Assembly: GCA_002049885.1 (NCBI GenBank)
Contig: MVCS01000070.1
Span: 1 to 7,001 of the forward strand
Length of the DNA: 7,001 nt
Origin: Planctomycetales bacterium 4484_123
Lineage (GTDB): Bacteria > Planctomycetota > Phycisphaerae > SM23-33
Reading direction: 5' to 3'
Shown here: one piece after another, positions 1 to 5,365 of the stretch
How positions within the stretch are numbered: position 1 is the stretch's first letter
Layout: every line of letters begins with the position of its first letter
Position numbers and translations under genes: made by a program
Notes under the pieces: model-generated
What the model saw: the letters and a program-made list of their open reading frames with translations, nothing else
Database searches by the model: none
What the model was told of the DNA's origin: nothing

Positions 1-42
1 AAGTTCGACGGCGGCCATGGCCCCATCTATCCCGACACCTAG
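1..42 (+). CDS. C-terminal tail of a gene entering from the left (partial)
   Basis: Reading from base 1, thirteen sense codons precede a TAG at 40-42 and give KFDGGHGPIYPDT. Eleven of the thirteen codons end in G or C, like the confident genes of this window. The bases after the stop switch to a lower-GC, non-coding-like composition. This fits the last residues of a + strand gene truncated by the window edge. The fragment is too short to assign a family, and an open stretch of this length can also arise by chance. Confidence 0.3.
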   Translation, partial: KFDGGHGPIYPDT

Positions 43-310
43 TGCCAGCGCCGCTATGCAAACAACAACCCATTTCCCCTTCATCACTTTGCTCCTTTGC
101 TGCTTGGTACCCTATTGCTGCCCACCATGGGCAGCCAATCGCTCCTACGACGGCGGTGGCGCAGTAGACAAAGACCCCGTACTATCGGCGCCTGCCGACG
201 CTCTCAGGCTATTGAGCGGACCTGACCTAGGATATGGAGCCCGGCCCGAGCAGGTGAGTATGCTATCGGCCTATCCTGATGTGTCAAGAGGTTCTAGAAT
301 GGAAAAAGAG

Positions 311-340
311 AAAAAAAACGGTTCGCTTCCAACGGCACCG
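311..340 (-). terminator. Probable intrinsic terminator of the hpt operon
   Basis: On the minus strand an imperfect hairpin (outer stem CGGT/ACCG plus shorter inner pairing, 340 to 319) runs directly into eight T residues (318 to 311). A second T-rich stretch (CTCTTTTT) follows. It lies about 70 bases past the stop of the leftward oxidoreductase gene, where a terminator for that operon is expected. The stem is short and mismatched, so the T tract is the stronger part of the evidence. Confidence 0.45.
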
Positions 341-361
341 GGGAAACAGGCGACAGTAAGG

Positions 362-378
362 TCAGCACCTGGTGCTGA
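362..378. repeat. Perfect 7-bp inverted repeat, 3-base loop
   Basis: TCAGCAC and GTGCTGA flank a CTG loop. The hairpin sits between the stop of the leftward operon and the T8 terminator, in its 3' untranslated region. It could protect the mRNA 3' end or assist termination. It has no T tract of its own. Confidence 0.35.
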
Positions 379-412
379 TATACAGGGAAGGGCGTAGTGA
401 TGAAGGTCATCT

Positions 413-946
413 CTACCGGCCGTGGGCGGTGCGGAGTTTTGTCAGGATATCGTGGGCCAGGCGGTGGCTCTTGAGTGCGTCGCGGGCGCTGTTGATGGGC
501 TCGGAGCGGTCGCGCAGGGCGTCCAGGAAGTGGCGAATCTCCTCGGCGAAGCCGTAGCGGTGTTCTGCCTGGGCATACCAGGTATCGTGACCGTGGCGGT
601 AGGTGAGTTCCCTGGCGGCCTGGTATAGCCTCGCCCGCTGGGGGGCGAGCACGTGGAAGGTGAAGTTCTCGCCGTGGATTTCCAGCTCGTCCTTGCGCCA
701 GCCGAAGTGCCGGGAGGTCTCGAATACGCCCAGGGCGCCGCTGTCGAAGCGAATGATCGCGGCCCCGGCGATCTCCTCGGCCGAGGCCGCGGCGGAGGCG
801 AAGCGGTACTTGCGGCAGAGGGCCTGGCGGCGTTCGGCCCGCGGCTCGACCAGCACAGCCGGCTCCACGTCCTCCATCGCCGCCAATACCGGCAGATAGA
901 CCTTGCGGGCCATCTGTCCGGCGCCGACCACCACTGCTCGGAGCAT
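413..946 (-). CDS. Gfo/Idh/MocA-family oxidoreductase, internally deleted
   Basis: This 177-residue protein resembles the two ends of an NAD(P)-dependent Gfo/Idh/MocA sugar or inositol dehydrogenase, a family normally about 330-400 residues long. Residues 1-59 carry the first Rossmann half: strand, GAGQMA nucleotide loop (8-13), helix, and second strand ending VLVEP. From about residue 62 the sequence resembles the late C-terminal domain, with IIRFDSGALG (64-73), the ELEIHGEN strand (87-94), and a final helix with EEIRHFLDAL. Missing between them are the rest of the cofactor domain, the EKP motif with its catalytic lysine, and the first part of the substrate domain. The frame stays open across the junction (about 757-783). 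The ATG at 946 is the first in frame after a TGA, with only a weak GGGA upstream. It lies 63 bases after the PH-domain gene and is probably the last gene of the hpt operon. Dehydrogenase activity is unlikely. It may be a decaying gene or a repurposed small protein. Confidence 0.75.
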   Translation of the reverse strand: MLRAVVVGAGQMARKVYLPVLAAMEDVEPAVLVEPRAERRQALCRKYRFASAAASAEEIAGAAIIRFDSGALGVFETSRHFGWRKDELEIHGENFTFHVLAPQRARLYQAARELTYRHGHDTWYAQAEHRYGFAEEIRHFLDALRDRSEPINSARDALKSHRLAHDILTKLRTAHGR

Positions 947-1009
947 TTCCCAGCCCGTTCAGGACCAATCGCCCCGCGGGCGCCCGCCGGTTCCTTGCCG
1001 TCGCTGGCC

Positions 1010-1552
1010 CTATCCCGGCCGGCGGGCCCGGCGGATCGCCTCCGAAACGGCCTCCAAGACCTCTTGGGGGTGGGCCACGGCGTTCCAGGTCACGGCCTCG
1101 GCCATGTCGCCTCCGGGCAGGCAGCAGATGCTGCCTATGCCGACCAGTCGCTCGGCCAGTGAAGGCACGGCCTCGGCGCGGGCGACCTGCGAGAGGGCTG
1201 CGGCTGAGACCTCCACCCGCAGCAGGCCGCGGACGGAAATCACTCGGAGATTGGTCAGCACGTAGGTCCGCCCCACCCACTGCCAGCAGGCCGCCACCAG
1301 TCGGCCCAGGGCCACCGCCGCACAGAGCGGCAGCACGGCCTGCTCGGCGGTATAGGGCCGGTATCGGCCCAGGAGGTATCCGGCCGCAGCCACCGCGCCG
1401 GCGGCCGCCAGCACCGGCAGCGAGGCGGTCAGCACGAACCATCCGCTGGGCTTGAGTGCCAGGATGATGATCTCGCTGTCGCCCAGGAGATTGGCCGGCA
1501 CCAGGTGGGCGGGCAGCTCGGCCTGGGAGGTGGGTTCGGCGGAGGGGCTCAC
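1010..1552 (-). CDS. Membrane protein with bacterial PH-like (DUF304-type) domain
   Basis: This 180-residue protein starts at a GTG that overlaps the hpt stop in a GTGA arrangement. An AGGAGG lies 7 bases upstream, which settles this start over the longer open frame. A short polar N-terminus is followed by two hydrophobic segments (about 38-60 and 72-92) with the basic, tyrosine-containing link GRYRPY between them. The segment after them, YVLTNLRVISVRG (97-109), is the pattern of bacterial PH-like (bPH/DUF304) domains, in which a pair of membrane helices precedes a small beta-barrel. The tail ends in a basic helix (EAIRRARR). The protein probably sits in the inner membrane with the PH domain in the cytoplasm. 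Its ligand cannot be read from the sequence. Overlap with hpt implies translational coupling, but I know of no established functional link to purine salvage. Confidence 0.7.
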   Translation of the reverse strand: MSPSAEPTSQAELPAHLVPANLLGDSEIIILALKPSGWFVLTASLPVLAAAGAVAAAGYLLGRYRPYTAEQAVLPLCAAVALGRLVAACWQWVGRTYVLTNLRVISVRGLLRVEVSAAALSQVARAEAVPSLAERLVGIGSICCLPGGDMAEAVTWNAVAHPQEVLEAVSEAIRRARRPG

Positions 1553-2115
1553 GAGGTTCCCTCCTCGCTGCGCTTCAGGGCCACCACGTCGGGCAGGTTG
1601 CGATATCGCCCGTCGTAGTCCAGCCCGTAGCCCACGACGAAGACGTCGGGGATGTCGAAGCCCACGAAGTCCGGTCTCGGCCCGGCCGGCTCGTCGTCGC
1701 GGCGCTTCCGCAGCAGGACGCAAGTGCGGCAACTGTTCGGGCCATGGCGTGCCACCCGCTCCATCACGGCCGCCAGGGTGGCCCCGGTATCGTAGATGTC
1801 ATCGACGATCAGCACCCGCCGGCCGGCGAGGTCGGTGTGGATGCCCCGGTGGACCTCCAGCGGGCCGGCGGTGACGGCCCTGCCGCGGTAGCTCCGCACT
1901 CCCACCGTCACCAGCACGAGGGGCATGGGCAGGCGGCGCACCAGGTCGGCCAGGAAGATGAGGGCCCCGTCCAGGATGGCCACGACGGTCAGCTCCTGGG
2001 GGCCACAGTCGCTGGCTATCTCCTGTGCGAGCTCCGCCACGCGCCTGCTGATCTGGCCGCGCGAGACGATGACGGTGGACGGGTCCGCCGGCTCTCTGGG
2101 CGGGGTCGATCGCAT
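1549..2115 (-). CDS. hpt: Hypoxanthine phosphoribosyltransferase
   Basis: This cytoplasmic purine-salvage enzyme converts hypoxanthine (often also guanine) and PRPP to the nucleotide and pyrophosphate. At 188 residues it has normal bacterial HPRT length. The PRPP-binding loop is VLIVDDIYDTGAT (101-113), with the acidic pair D105-D106 and D109-T110-G111. The flexible-loop SY is at 75-76. The base-binding and C-terminal block is DFVGFDIPDVFVVGYGLDYDGRYRNLPDV (149 onward, given here without its last residues), which contains the VVGYGLD signature. The pyrophosphate loop reads ILDGA (47-51), where many HPRTs have LKGS or LRGS. The ATG at 2115 gives an N-terminus that aligns with the usual start of the family (ISRRVAELAQEI about 20 residues in). 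The longer open frame upstream runs through the promoter. No Shine-Dalgarno precedes this ATG, and the promoter position suggests a leaderless message. It is the first gene of the leftward operon. Confidence 0.93.
   Translation of the reverse strand: MRSTPPREPADPSTVIVSRGQISRRVAELAQEIASDCGPQELTVVAILDGALIFLADLVRRLPMPLVLVTVGVRSYRGRAVTAGPLEVHRGIHTDLAGRRVLIVDDIYDTGATLAAVMERVARHGPNSCRTCVLLRKRRDDEPAGPRPDFVGFDIPDVFVVGYGLDYDGRYRNLPDVVALKRSEEGTS
1560..1565 (-). promoter_or_regulatory. Strong Shine-Dalgarno of the PH-domain gene
   Basis: The minus strand reads AGGAGG, 7 bases before the GTG at 1552. It lies inside the last codons of hpt. The consensus match and ideal spacing support the GTG start and coupled translation of the two genes. 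Confidence 0.75.
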
Positions 2116-2121
2116 GGCGAT

Positions 2122-2150
2122 ATGGTAGCGGCACGGCTGGGGCGTTTCAA
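2122..2150 (-). promoter_or_regulatory. Sigma70-like promoter of the hpt operon
   Basis: On the minus strand a -35 box TTGAAA (2150-2145, 5 of 6 consensus) and a -10 box TACCAT (2127-2122, 4 of 6) are separated by exactly 17 bases. With standard spacing, +1 falls at 2115, the A of the hpt ATG. This fits the lack of a ribosome-binding site and predicts a leaderless transcript. It is inferred from consensus matching only. Confidence 0.5.
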
Positions 2151-2156
2151 CGAACC

Positions 2157-2174
2157 CGGGCGGCCGGCCGCCCG
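2157..2174. repeat. 18-bp perfect palindrome between divergent promoters (candidate operator)
   Basis: CGGGCGGCCGGCCGCCCG is a perfect self-complementary sequence. It lies 6 bases from the hpt -35 box and 7 bases from the -35 box of the rightward promoter, so it is centred between them. A homodimeric regulator bound here could affect both promoters. Because it consists only of G and C in a GC-rich genome, chance occurrence is a real alternative. Confidence 0.45.
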
Positions 2175-2181
2175 CCATCAC

Positions 2182-2210
2182 TTGTCCGGGGACGCCCGTG
2201 CTCGTATAAT
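2182..2210 (+). promoter_or_regulatory. Sigma70-like promoter of the pseudopilin/lipoprotein operon
   Basis: A perfect TATAAT (2205-2210) lies 17 bases downstream of TTGTCC (2182-2187, 4 of 6 consensus). The predicted start of transcription, near 2217, leaves a leader of about 40 bases that contains the ribosome-binding site. A consensus TATAAT is conspicuous in such GC-rich DNA. Confidence 0.65.
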
Positions 2211-2244
2211 AAAATGGAGCTGGGCTATTTGTTGGGTGCGCTTC

Positions 2245-2252
2245 GGAAAGGA
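2245..2252 (+). promoter_or_regulatory. Ribosome-binding site that selects the ATG at 2258
   Basis: GGAAAGGA ends on the first base of an ATG at 2252, so it cannot serve that codon. It stands 5 bases before the ATG at 2258, a normal distance. The second ATG is therefore preferred, which shortens the protein by two residues (Met-Pro). Confidence 0.6.
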
Positions 2253-2257
2253 TGCCC

Positions 2258-3364
2258 ATGACAGCTACGAAGATCTGGCTGCGAGTGAAGCGTGCGAACT
2301 TGATCGGAGCATTCACCCTGGTGGAGCTGCTGATGGTGGTGGCCATCATCGGCCTGTTGGTGACCATCGTGATGCCCGCGCTGGGGCACGCCCGGGACTT
2401 CGCTCGCCGCATCCAGTGCGTCTCGCAGCTTCGCAACCTGGGCCAGGGCGAGAGCATGTACGTCGCGGCCTACAACTCCTACCCCCATCACTGCCCCTGG
2501 CCGCACGTGCGGGAAATGCCGCCCGGCAACATCCGGTACGCGGACAACAACGAGTTCGCCTGGGAGTTCTACGGGTGGCCGAAGATCTACGGCATCCTGG
2601 AGGTCATGGGCATTCGCGGGGGCAGGATGACCACCTGGGGCGTGAGCCACTACGACAGCCCGGTCGCGGGCATCTGGCAGGGCGCGCTGTGCCCGGCGAT
2701 GGATGTCGCCGCCATCCTGGACGCCGCCAACCGCGCGGGCAAGTGGGGCACCGTCTACAATGGCAAGGGCAACACGCTGTACTGGGTCTGGCTGAACAAG
2801 TGGTCCTGCGGGTATCAGTGGAACCCCAACCTCCGGGCCAGGTATCCCGGCCAGACAGATTACTACGGCATCAAGTGCCCGGGGAGGTATCCGCCCACGC
2901 TGTATCCGGAGTACGACTGGGACATGTGGCAGTGGGCCACCGGTTACATGTCCACGCCCAGCGGCACCTACTACGCACAGGCGATCCATCCCAGGGAGTT
3001 GACCAACCCGGCGGTCACCGCCGAGGCCTGGGACACCTGGGACCTCGACAGTGCTCCCAACATCGACTGGCTCGGCGGGTCCGGGCCGCAGCGCAGGGGA
3101 CCGCTGACCCCGGGCTGGCACCTCGGGCCGTTGCAGGGCGGCGGGACAGCGATCCTCAACGGCGGCCGGCACAAGGGGCCGGGACCCATCCTGTATGCCG
3201 ACGGCCATGTGGCCTGCGACGCCACCAAGCCCGTGAACCTGCCGGAGCTGGGGTTCGACCCCGTGGCTTACGCCGGCATCAGGGCCTACACCTGGGATGA
3301 CTGGTCCGAGGCCTACGGCACCATGTGGCACCTGTTCCCCAGGCCCCCGGCGGAAGGGAGATGA
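2258..3364 (+). CDS. Prepilin-type cleavage/methylation protein, H-X9-DG type
   Basis: This 368-residue pseudopilin-like protein belongs to the group expanded in Planctomycetota. A short basic leader (residues 1-18, ending NLIGA) precedes FTLVELLMVVAIIGLLVTIV (19-38), the class III (type IV pilin) signal and hydrophobic helix with the conserved glutamate at position +5 (E23). Prepilin peptidase would cleave before F19, which places Ala rather than the usual Gly at -1. The helix continues into a polar heptad-like segment (about 43-65). The C-terminal body is rich in Trp, Tyr, Pro and Gly, and carries H305 followed nine residues later by DG (315-316), the H-X9-DG motif. It is probably exported to the envelope by a type II secretion or pilus-like machine not encoded here. 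Its exact role is unknown. It ends 4 bases before the lipoprotein gene, so the two are probably co-transcribed from the TATAAT promoter upstream. Confidence 0.88.
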   Translation: MTATKIWLRVKRANLIGAFTLVELLMVVAIIGLLVTIVMPALGHARDFARRIQCVSQLRNLGQGESMYVAAYNSYPHHCPWPHVREMPPGNIRYADNNEFAWEFYGWPKIYGILEVMGIRGGRMTTWGVSHYDSPVAGIWQGALCPAMDVAAILDAANRAGKWGTVYNGKGNTLYWVWLNKWSCGYQWNPNLRARYPGQTDYYGIKCPGRYPPTLYPEYDWDMWQWATGYMSTPSGTYYAQAIHPRELTNPAVTAEAWDTWDLDSAPNIDWLGGSGPQRRGPLTPGWHLGPLQGGGTAILNGGRHKGPGPILYADGHVACDATKPVNLPELGFDPVAYAGIRAYTWDDWSEAYGTMWHLFPRPPAEGR

Positions 3365-3368
3365 CGCG

Positions 3369-3794
3369 ATGAGTCTTCGCCATGGCACCATCATGGTCGT
3401 GCTGTTGCTGGCAGGCCTGTGCGGGTGCAAGGGCAAGGCCAAGGAGATGAGCGATTACCCTTATTACCTTTCCGTCCTCGAGGAGCGATGGGAGACCGCC
3501 GTTCAGGACGCCCGCTCAGGCCGTCCCAACGTGGGCATCAGCATCGTGCTGCTAAAGGACATGGAGGGGGCCATCCTCACCATGAAGCGCAGCTACAAGG
3601 GTCCCAACCGCGAGGCCGCCATCGCCAAGCTCGAACAGCTCGCCCGCGAGCTCCGCGCCGAGTTCAACAAGGAAATCAACCTCGCCACGGTGGACCTGAA
3701 GCTGCGGCCAGGTTACACGGAGAAGGATGTCGGCGCGACCATCGAGAAGTTCTATCCGCGGTACCGCGCCTTCGCCGAGATGGTCAAGGAGTAG
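3369..3794 (+). CDS. Small predicted lipoprotein
   Basis: This 141-residue protein has a short N-terminus with R4 and H5, a hydrophobic run (about 8-17), and a lipobox LCGC with the acylated cysteine predicted at C20. The lysine at +2 does not signal inner-membrane retention under the Lol rule, so the outer membrane is likely. The mature part is charged and mostly helical in appearance. It has an EAAIAKLEQLARELRAEF helix around 82-99 and a C-terminal segment with FYPRYRAF (128-135). I do not recognise a family. GGGAG lies 8 bases before the ATG and overlaps the end of the preceding gene, and the 4-base gap implies a shared transcript. A surface or periplasmic partner role for the pseudopilin-like protein is inferred from the operon only. 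Confidence 0.8.
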   Translation: MSLRHGTIMVVLLLAGLCGCKGKAKEMSDYPYYLSVLEERWETAVQDARSGRPNVGISIVLLKDMEGAILTMKRSYKGPNREAAIAKLEQLARELRAEFNKEINLATVDLKLRPGYTEKDVGATIEKFYPRYRAFAEMVKE

Positions 3795-4024
3795 CTCTCA
3801 GGGGGCGACTTGCCGCCAGGGCCCGCACGGGCCGGCACGGCTTTGCCGCCACTGGCTGAGGCATGTCCTGAAGGCGGTCGCCGAGTCGCCACTGCCGGCC
3901 GGGCCCATGTCTCATCCCTGTCCGCCGGGGCGGGGTCGGGGAGAATTCTGGACAAACGCCGCGGGCATGGTATTGATAGCATCGTTGTGCTTCGTTCCCG
4001 CGGTTCTGGAAAGGCATGTAGGAC
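3795..4024 (+). other. Intergenic spacer with GC-rich hairpins
   Basis: No credible gene is present. Just after the lipoprotein stop, GGCCCG and CGGGCC flank a CA (3820-3833), followed by CGGC-TTT-GCCG. These could form hairpins that slow or end transcription, but no T tract follows, so an intrinsic terminator is not supported. The right part carries the possible promoter and the ribosome-binding site (GGAAAGG, 4008-4014) of the acetyltransferase gene. Confidence 0.4.
3949..3976 (+). promoter_or_regulatory. Possible promoter of the AAC(3)-family gene
   Basis: TGGACA (5 of 6 to the -35 consensus) lies 16 bases before TATTGA (3 of 6 to the -10). An overlapping alternative is the extended -10 TGATAGCAT (3974-3982). 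Transcription would begin near 3983-3989 and leave a leader of about 35-42 bases. The -10 matches are weak. Confidence 0.3.
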
Positions 4025-4846
4025 ATGAGCGAAGAGCACGTCTGGACGCACGAGGAGTTGGCTGAGGACCTGCGCACGAGCTGCCGGGTCAAGGCGGGCG
4101 ACATCCTGATTCTGCATTCCTCCCAGCACGCCATCGGTCGGGTGGAGGGTGGAGTGGTCACCACGGTGCGAGTGCTGAAGGAGGTCATCACGCCGGAGGG
4201 CACCCTGCTGCTGCCGGTGTTCTCCTCGCCCACGAAGGACGGGGTCTTCAAGATCCGGCGGACCCCCAGCCGGGTGGGCCTGGTCACCGAGGCTTTCCGT
4301 CGTTCGGCCGATGTCAAGCGCAGCCGGCATCCCACCCACTCCGTGGCGGCCTGGGGCAAGCGCCGGGACGAGTTCCTGGCCGGGCATGAGTGGACCAGCG
4401 CCCTTGGGCCGGGCAGCCCCTTCCACCGCGCCGCCGACGCCGGGGCCGACGTGTTGATGATCGGTTGTACCATGACCACGCTGAGCCTCATCCACGTCGC
4501 CGAGGCGCTCGCCCGCGTGCCCTACCTGGGGAAGGTCTTCTATCCCGGCTACAACCGCCCCCTCACGCTGGTGGACGAGGATGGCAGCACCATGGAATTC
4601 ACCCCCAGGGACAGCCCCACCGATTCCATCGCCTTCATCAAGGTCCAGGAGGCGATGGAGGCCCAGGGCAAGATCCATCACTGCAAGGTCGGCGACGCCG
4701 AGTGTCTCAAGTTCAACGCCTTGGAGGTGCTGAACCTGGCGGTCCAGATGTGTCGGGCCGACCCGGCCGTGCTGCTGTGCGAGAACCCGCGATGCCCGGT
4801 CTGCCCGGAGGCCCGGCGGATCTGCCAAGAGGCGCTCAAGCGATAG
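4025..4846 (+). CDS. AAC(3)-family N-acetyltransferase homologue with C-terminal Cys cluster
   Basis: This 273-residue protein belongs to the AAC(3) (Antibiotic_NAT) family, whose members transfer an acetyl group from acetyl-CoA to an amine, such as the 3-amino group of aminoglycosides. Family blocks appear in order: LHSSQHAIGRVEGGVVTTV (30-48), the PEGTLLLPVFS strand (58-68), RHPTHSVAAWG (101-111), a region with HEW and LGPGSPFHRA (121-136), and ADVLMIGCTMTTLSLIHVAE (141-160), with H157 and E160 in the active-site region. The length is typical. The C-terminus is unusual, with cysteines at 252, 257, 260 and 267 spaced like a metal site. GGAAAGG lies 10 bases before the ATG. There are no resistance-gene neighbours or mobile elements. 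Many chromosomal members of this family in environmental bacteria are not resistance enzymes, so the substrate is unknown and drug resistance should not be assumed. Confidence 0.85.
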   Translation: MSEEHVWTHEELAEDLRTSCRVKAGDILILHSSQHAIGRVEGGVVTTVRVLKEVITPEGTLLLPVFSSPTKDGVFKIRRTPSRVGLVTEAFRRSADVKRSRHPTHSVAAWGKRRDEFLAGHEWTSALGPGSPFHRAADAGADVLMIGCTMTTLSLIHVAEALARVPYLGKVFYPGYNRPLTLVDEDGSTMEFTPRDSPTDSIAFIKVQEAMEAQGKIHHCKVGDAECLKFNALEVLNLAVQMCRADPAVLLCENPRCPVCPEARRICQEALKR

Positions 4847-5348
4847 GCTGGCCGGCGGGTGCCCAAGGCCGTGAACGGGGCGGGCTGGGCGGTGGGGCGG
4901 CAGGCTCGCCGCTGGTCAGGGCAGTTGGCCTGGGGAAATCGTCCCTGGCCCATTATAATGACGGCAGGCGTGGAACGCCCACCGTGGGAAGAGCAGGCCG
5001 GCATGTTCCAGAGGCGCGACGACGACTGGCACGCGGGGAGCCCCAGCGGCGCGCAGTACAGTTTGCCGTCGCCGGACCTCGCTTGGGCCGCGACCTGGCG
5101 GCGCGGCTCGGCCGGAGGGCAAGCCTTTCGCTCGCCCGTTGGTGGCCCGCTGCCTTGGCGCTTCCGAAGCTTTGCCCCCGTAGGGGCGGTCGTCAGCATC
5201 AACGGCAACGAGCACACCCGCTGCCTGCTGGGCGGGGCATTGCTGCAGCGCCGGCCCATCGGGTTGCTCCGCTCGATGGACATCCAGTTGTCGGCATTCT
5301 CCAGCCAGTTCCTGGCCTTCAGTTTCACCATCGTGATGTGCCGGCGCC
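4847..5348 (+). other. About 500-base spacer with an isolated -10 box and a doubtful ORF
   Basis: No confident gene lies between the acetyltransferase and the HAD phosphatase. Visible elements are a perfect TATAAT at 4954-4959, a 5-bp hairpin GCCCC-CGTA-GGGGC at 5174-5187 without a T tract, and a small high-GC3 open frame from 5003 that is listed separately. Read on the minus strand, 5270-5331 gives a degenerate repeat-like peptide with the pattern NW-LENAD-NW. I found no match to the conserved RNase P RNA core that I looked for, and no tRNA. Confidence 0.4.
4954..4959 (+). promoter_or_regulatory. Consensus -10 box without a clear -35
   Basis: A perfect TATAAT stands in GC-rich sequence. The base-for-base best -35 at 17 bases is TGGGGA (3 of 6). 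TTGGCC lies too far upstream, with a 23-base gap. Transcription would start near 4966 and would serve the doubtful ORF at 5003 and the HAD gene at 5349, which otherwise lacks an obvious promoter. An activator-dependent promoter or an RNA gene start are alternatives. Confidence 0.35.
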
Positions 5349-5365
5349 ATGACGGGAGAGCATGA
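5003..5365 (+). CDS. Doubtful small ORF upstream of the HAD gene
   Basis: This open frame of 120 codons begins MFQRRDDDWHAG and ends at a TGA that overlaps the HAD gene start by 17 bases. In favour: most codons end in G or C, it follows a perfect TATAAT, and AGCAGG lies 5 bases before the ATG. Against: the protein is rich in Arg, Trp, Pro and Ser with no recognisable domain. The minus strand frame that shares its wobble positions is equally biased, so the codon bias does not identify a strand. If real, it may be translationally coupled to the phosphatase gene, which has no ribosome-binding site of its own. Confidence 0.25.
   Translation: MFQRRDDDWHAGSPSGAQYSLPSPDLAWAATWRRGSAGGQAFRSPVGGPLPWRFRSFAPVGAVVSINGNEHTRCLLGGALLQRRPIGLLRSMDIQLSAFSSQFLAFSFTIVMCRRHDGRA

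Larger units (their letters stand above)
43..412. other. Lower-GC intergenic spacer; one doubtful ORF inside
   Basis: This stretch is visibly poorer in G+C than the rest of the window and holds no recognisable gene. An open frame runs from an ATG at 17 to a stop at 397. Its second ATG, at 56, would begin a signal-like hydrophobic run (FITLLLCCLVPYCC, near residues 9-22). However, neither ATG has a Shine-Dalgarno sequence, its third codon positions lack the strong G/C bias of the neighbours, and it reads straight through the terminator and inverted repeat listed below. I treat it as spacer between a rightward gene ending at 42 and a leftward operon ending at 413. A small secreted cysteine-containing peptide is not excluded. 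Confidence 0.5.

Noticed and set aside
294..1442. Long minus strand open frame of about 380 codons across the left operon
   Set aside because: It is an Arg/Gly/Pro-rich shadow frame overlapping the oxidoreductase and PH-domain genes, with no family resemblance and no start signal.
2116..2457. N-terminal extension of hpt to an upstream ATG
   Set aside because: It would cross both divergent promoters and the start of the pseudopilin gene, and hpt already has its full family length from 2115.
1744..3300. Plus strand open frame of about 518 codons
   Set aside because: It runs antisense through hpt and out of frame through the pseudopilin gene, with shadow-like composition. GC-rich DNA has few stops.
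2225..3442. Minus strand open frame of about 405 codons opposite the pseudopilin gene
   Set aside because: The plus strand frame has a prepilin signal, an H-X9-DG motif, a ribosome-binding site and a consensus promoter. The antisense frame has none of these.
3820..3833. GGCCCG-CA-CGGGCC as an intrinsic terminator
   Set aside because: The inverted repeat is real but no T tract follows, so termination is not supported.
4016..4021. Start-stop element ATGTAG just before the acetyltransferase gene
   Set aside because: It lies 1 base after GGAAAGG, too near for initiation, and is most simply chance. It does not affect the choice of the ATG at 4025.
4025..4846. Aminoglycoside resistance gene
   Set aside because: Family membership is clear, but there is no mobile context, and environmental AAC(3)-family members often act on other substrates. 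A resistance label would overreach.
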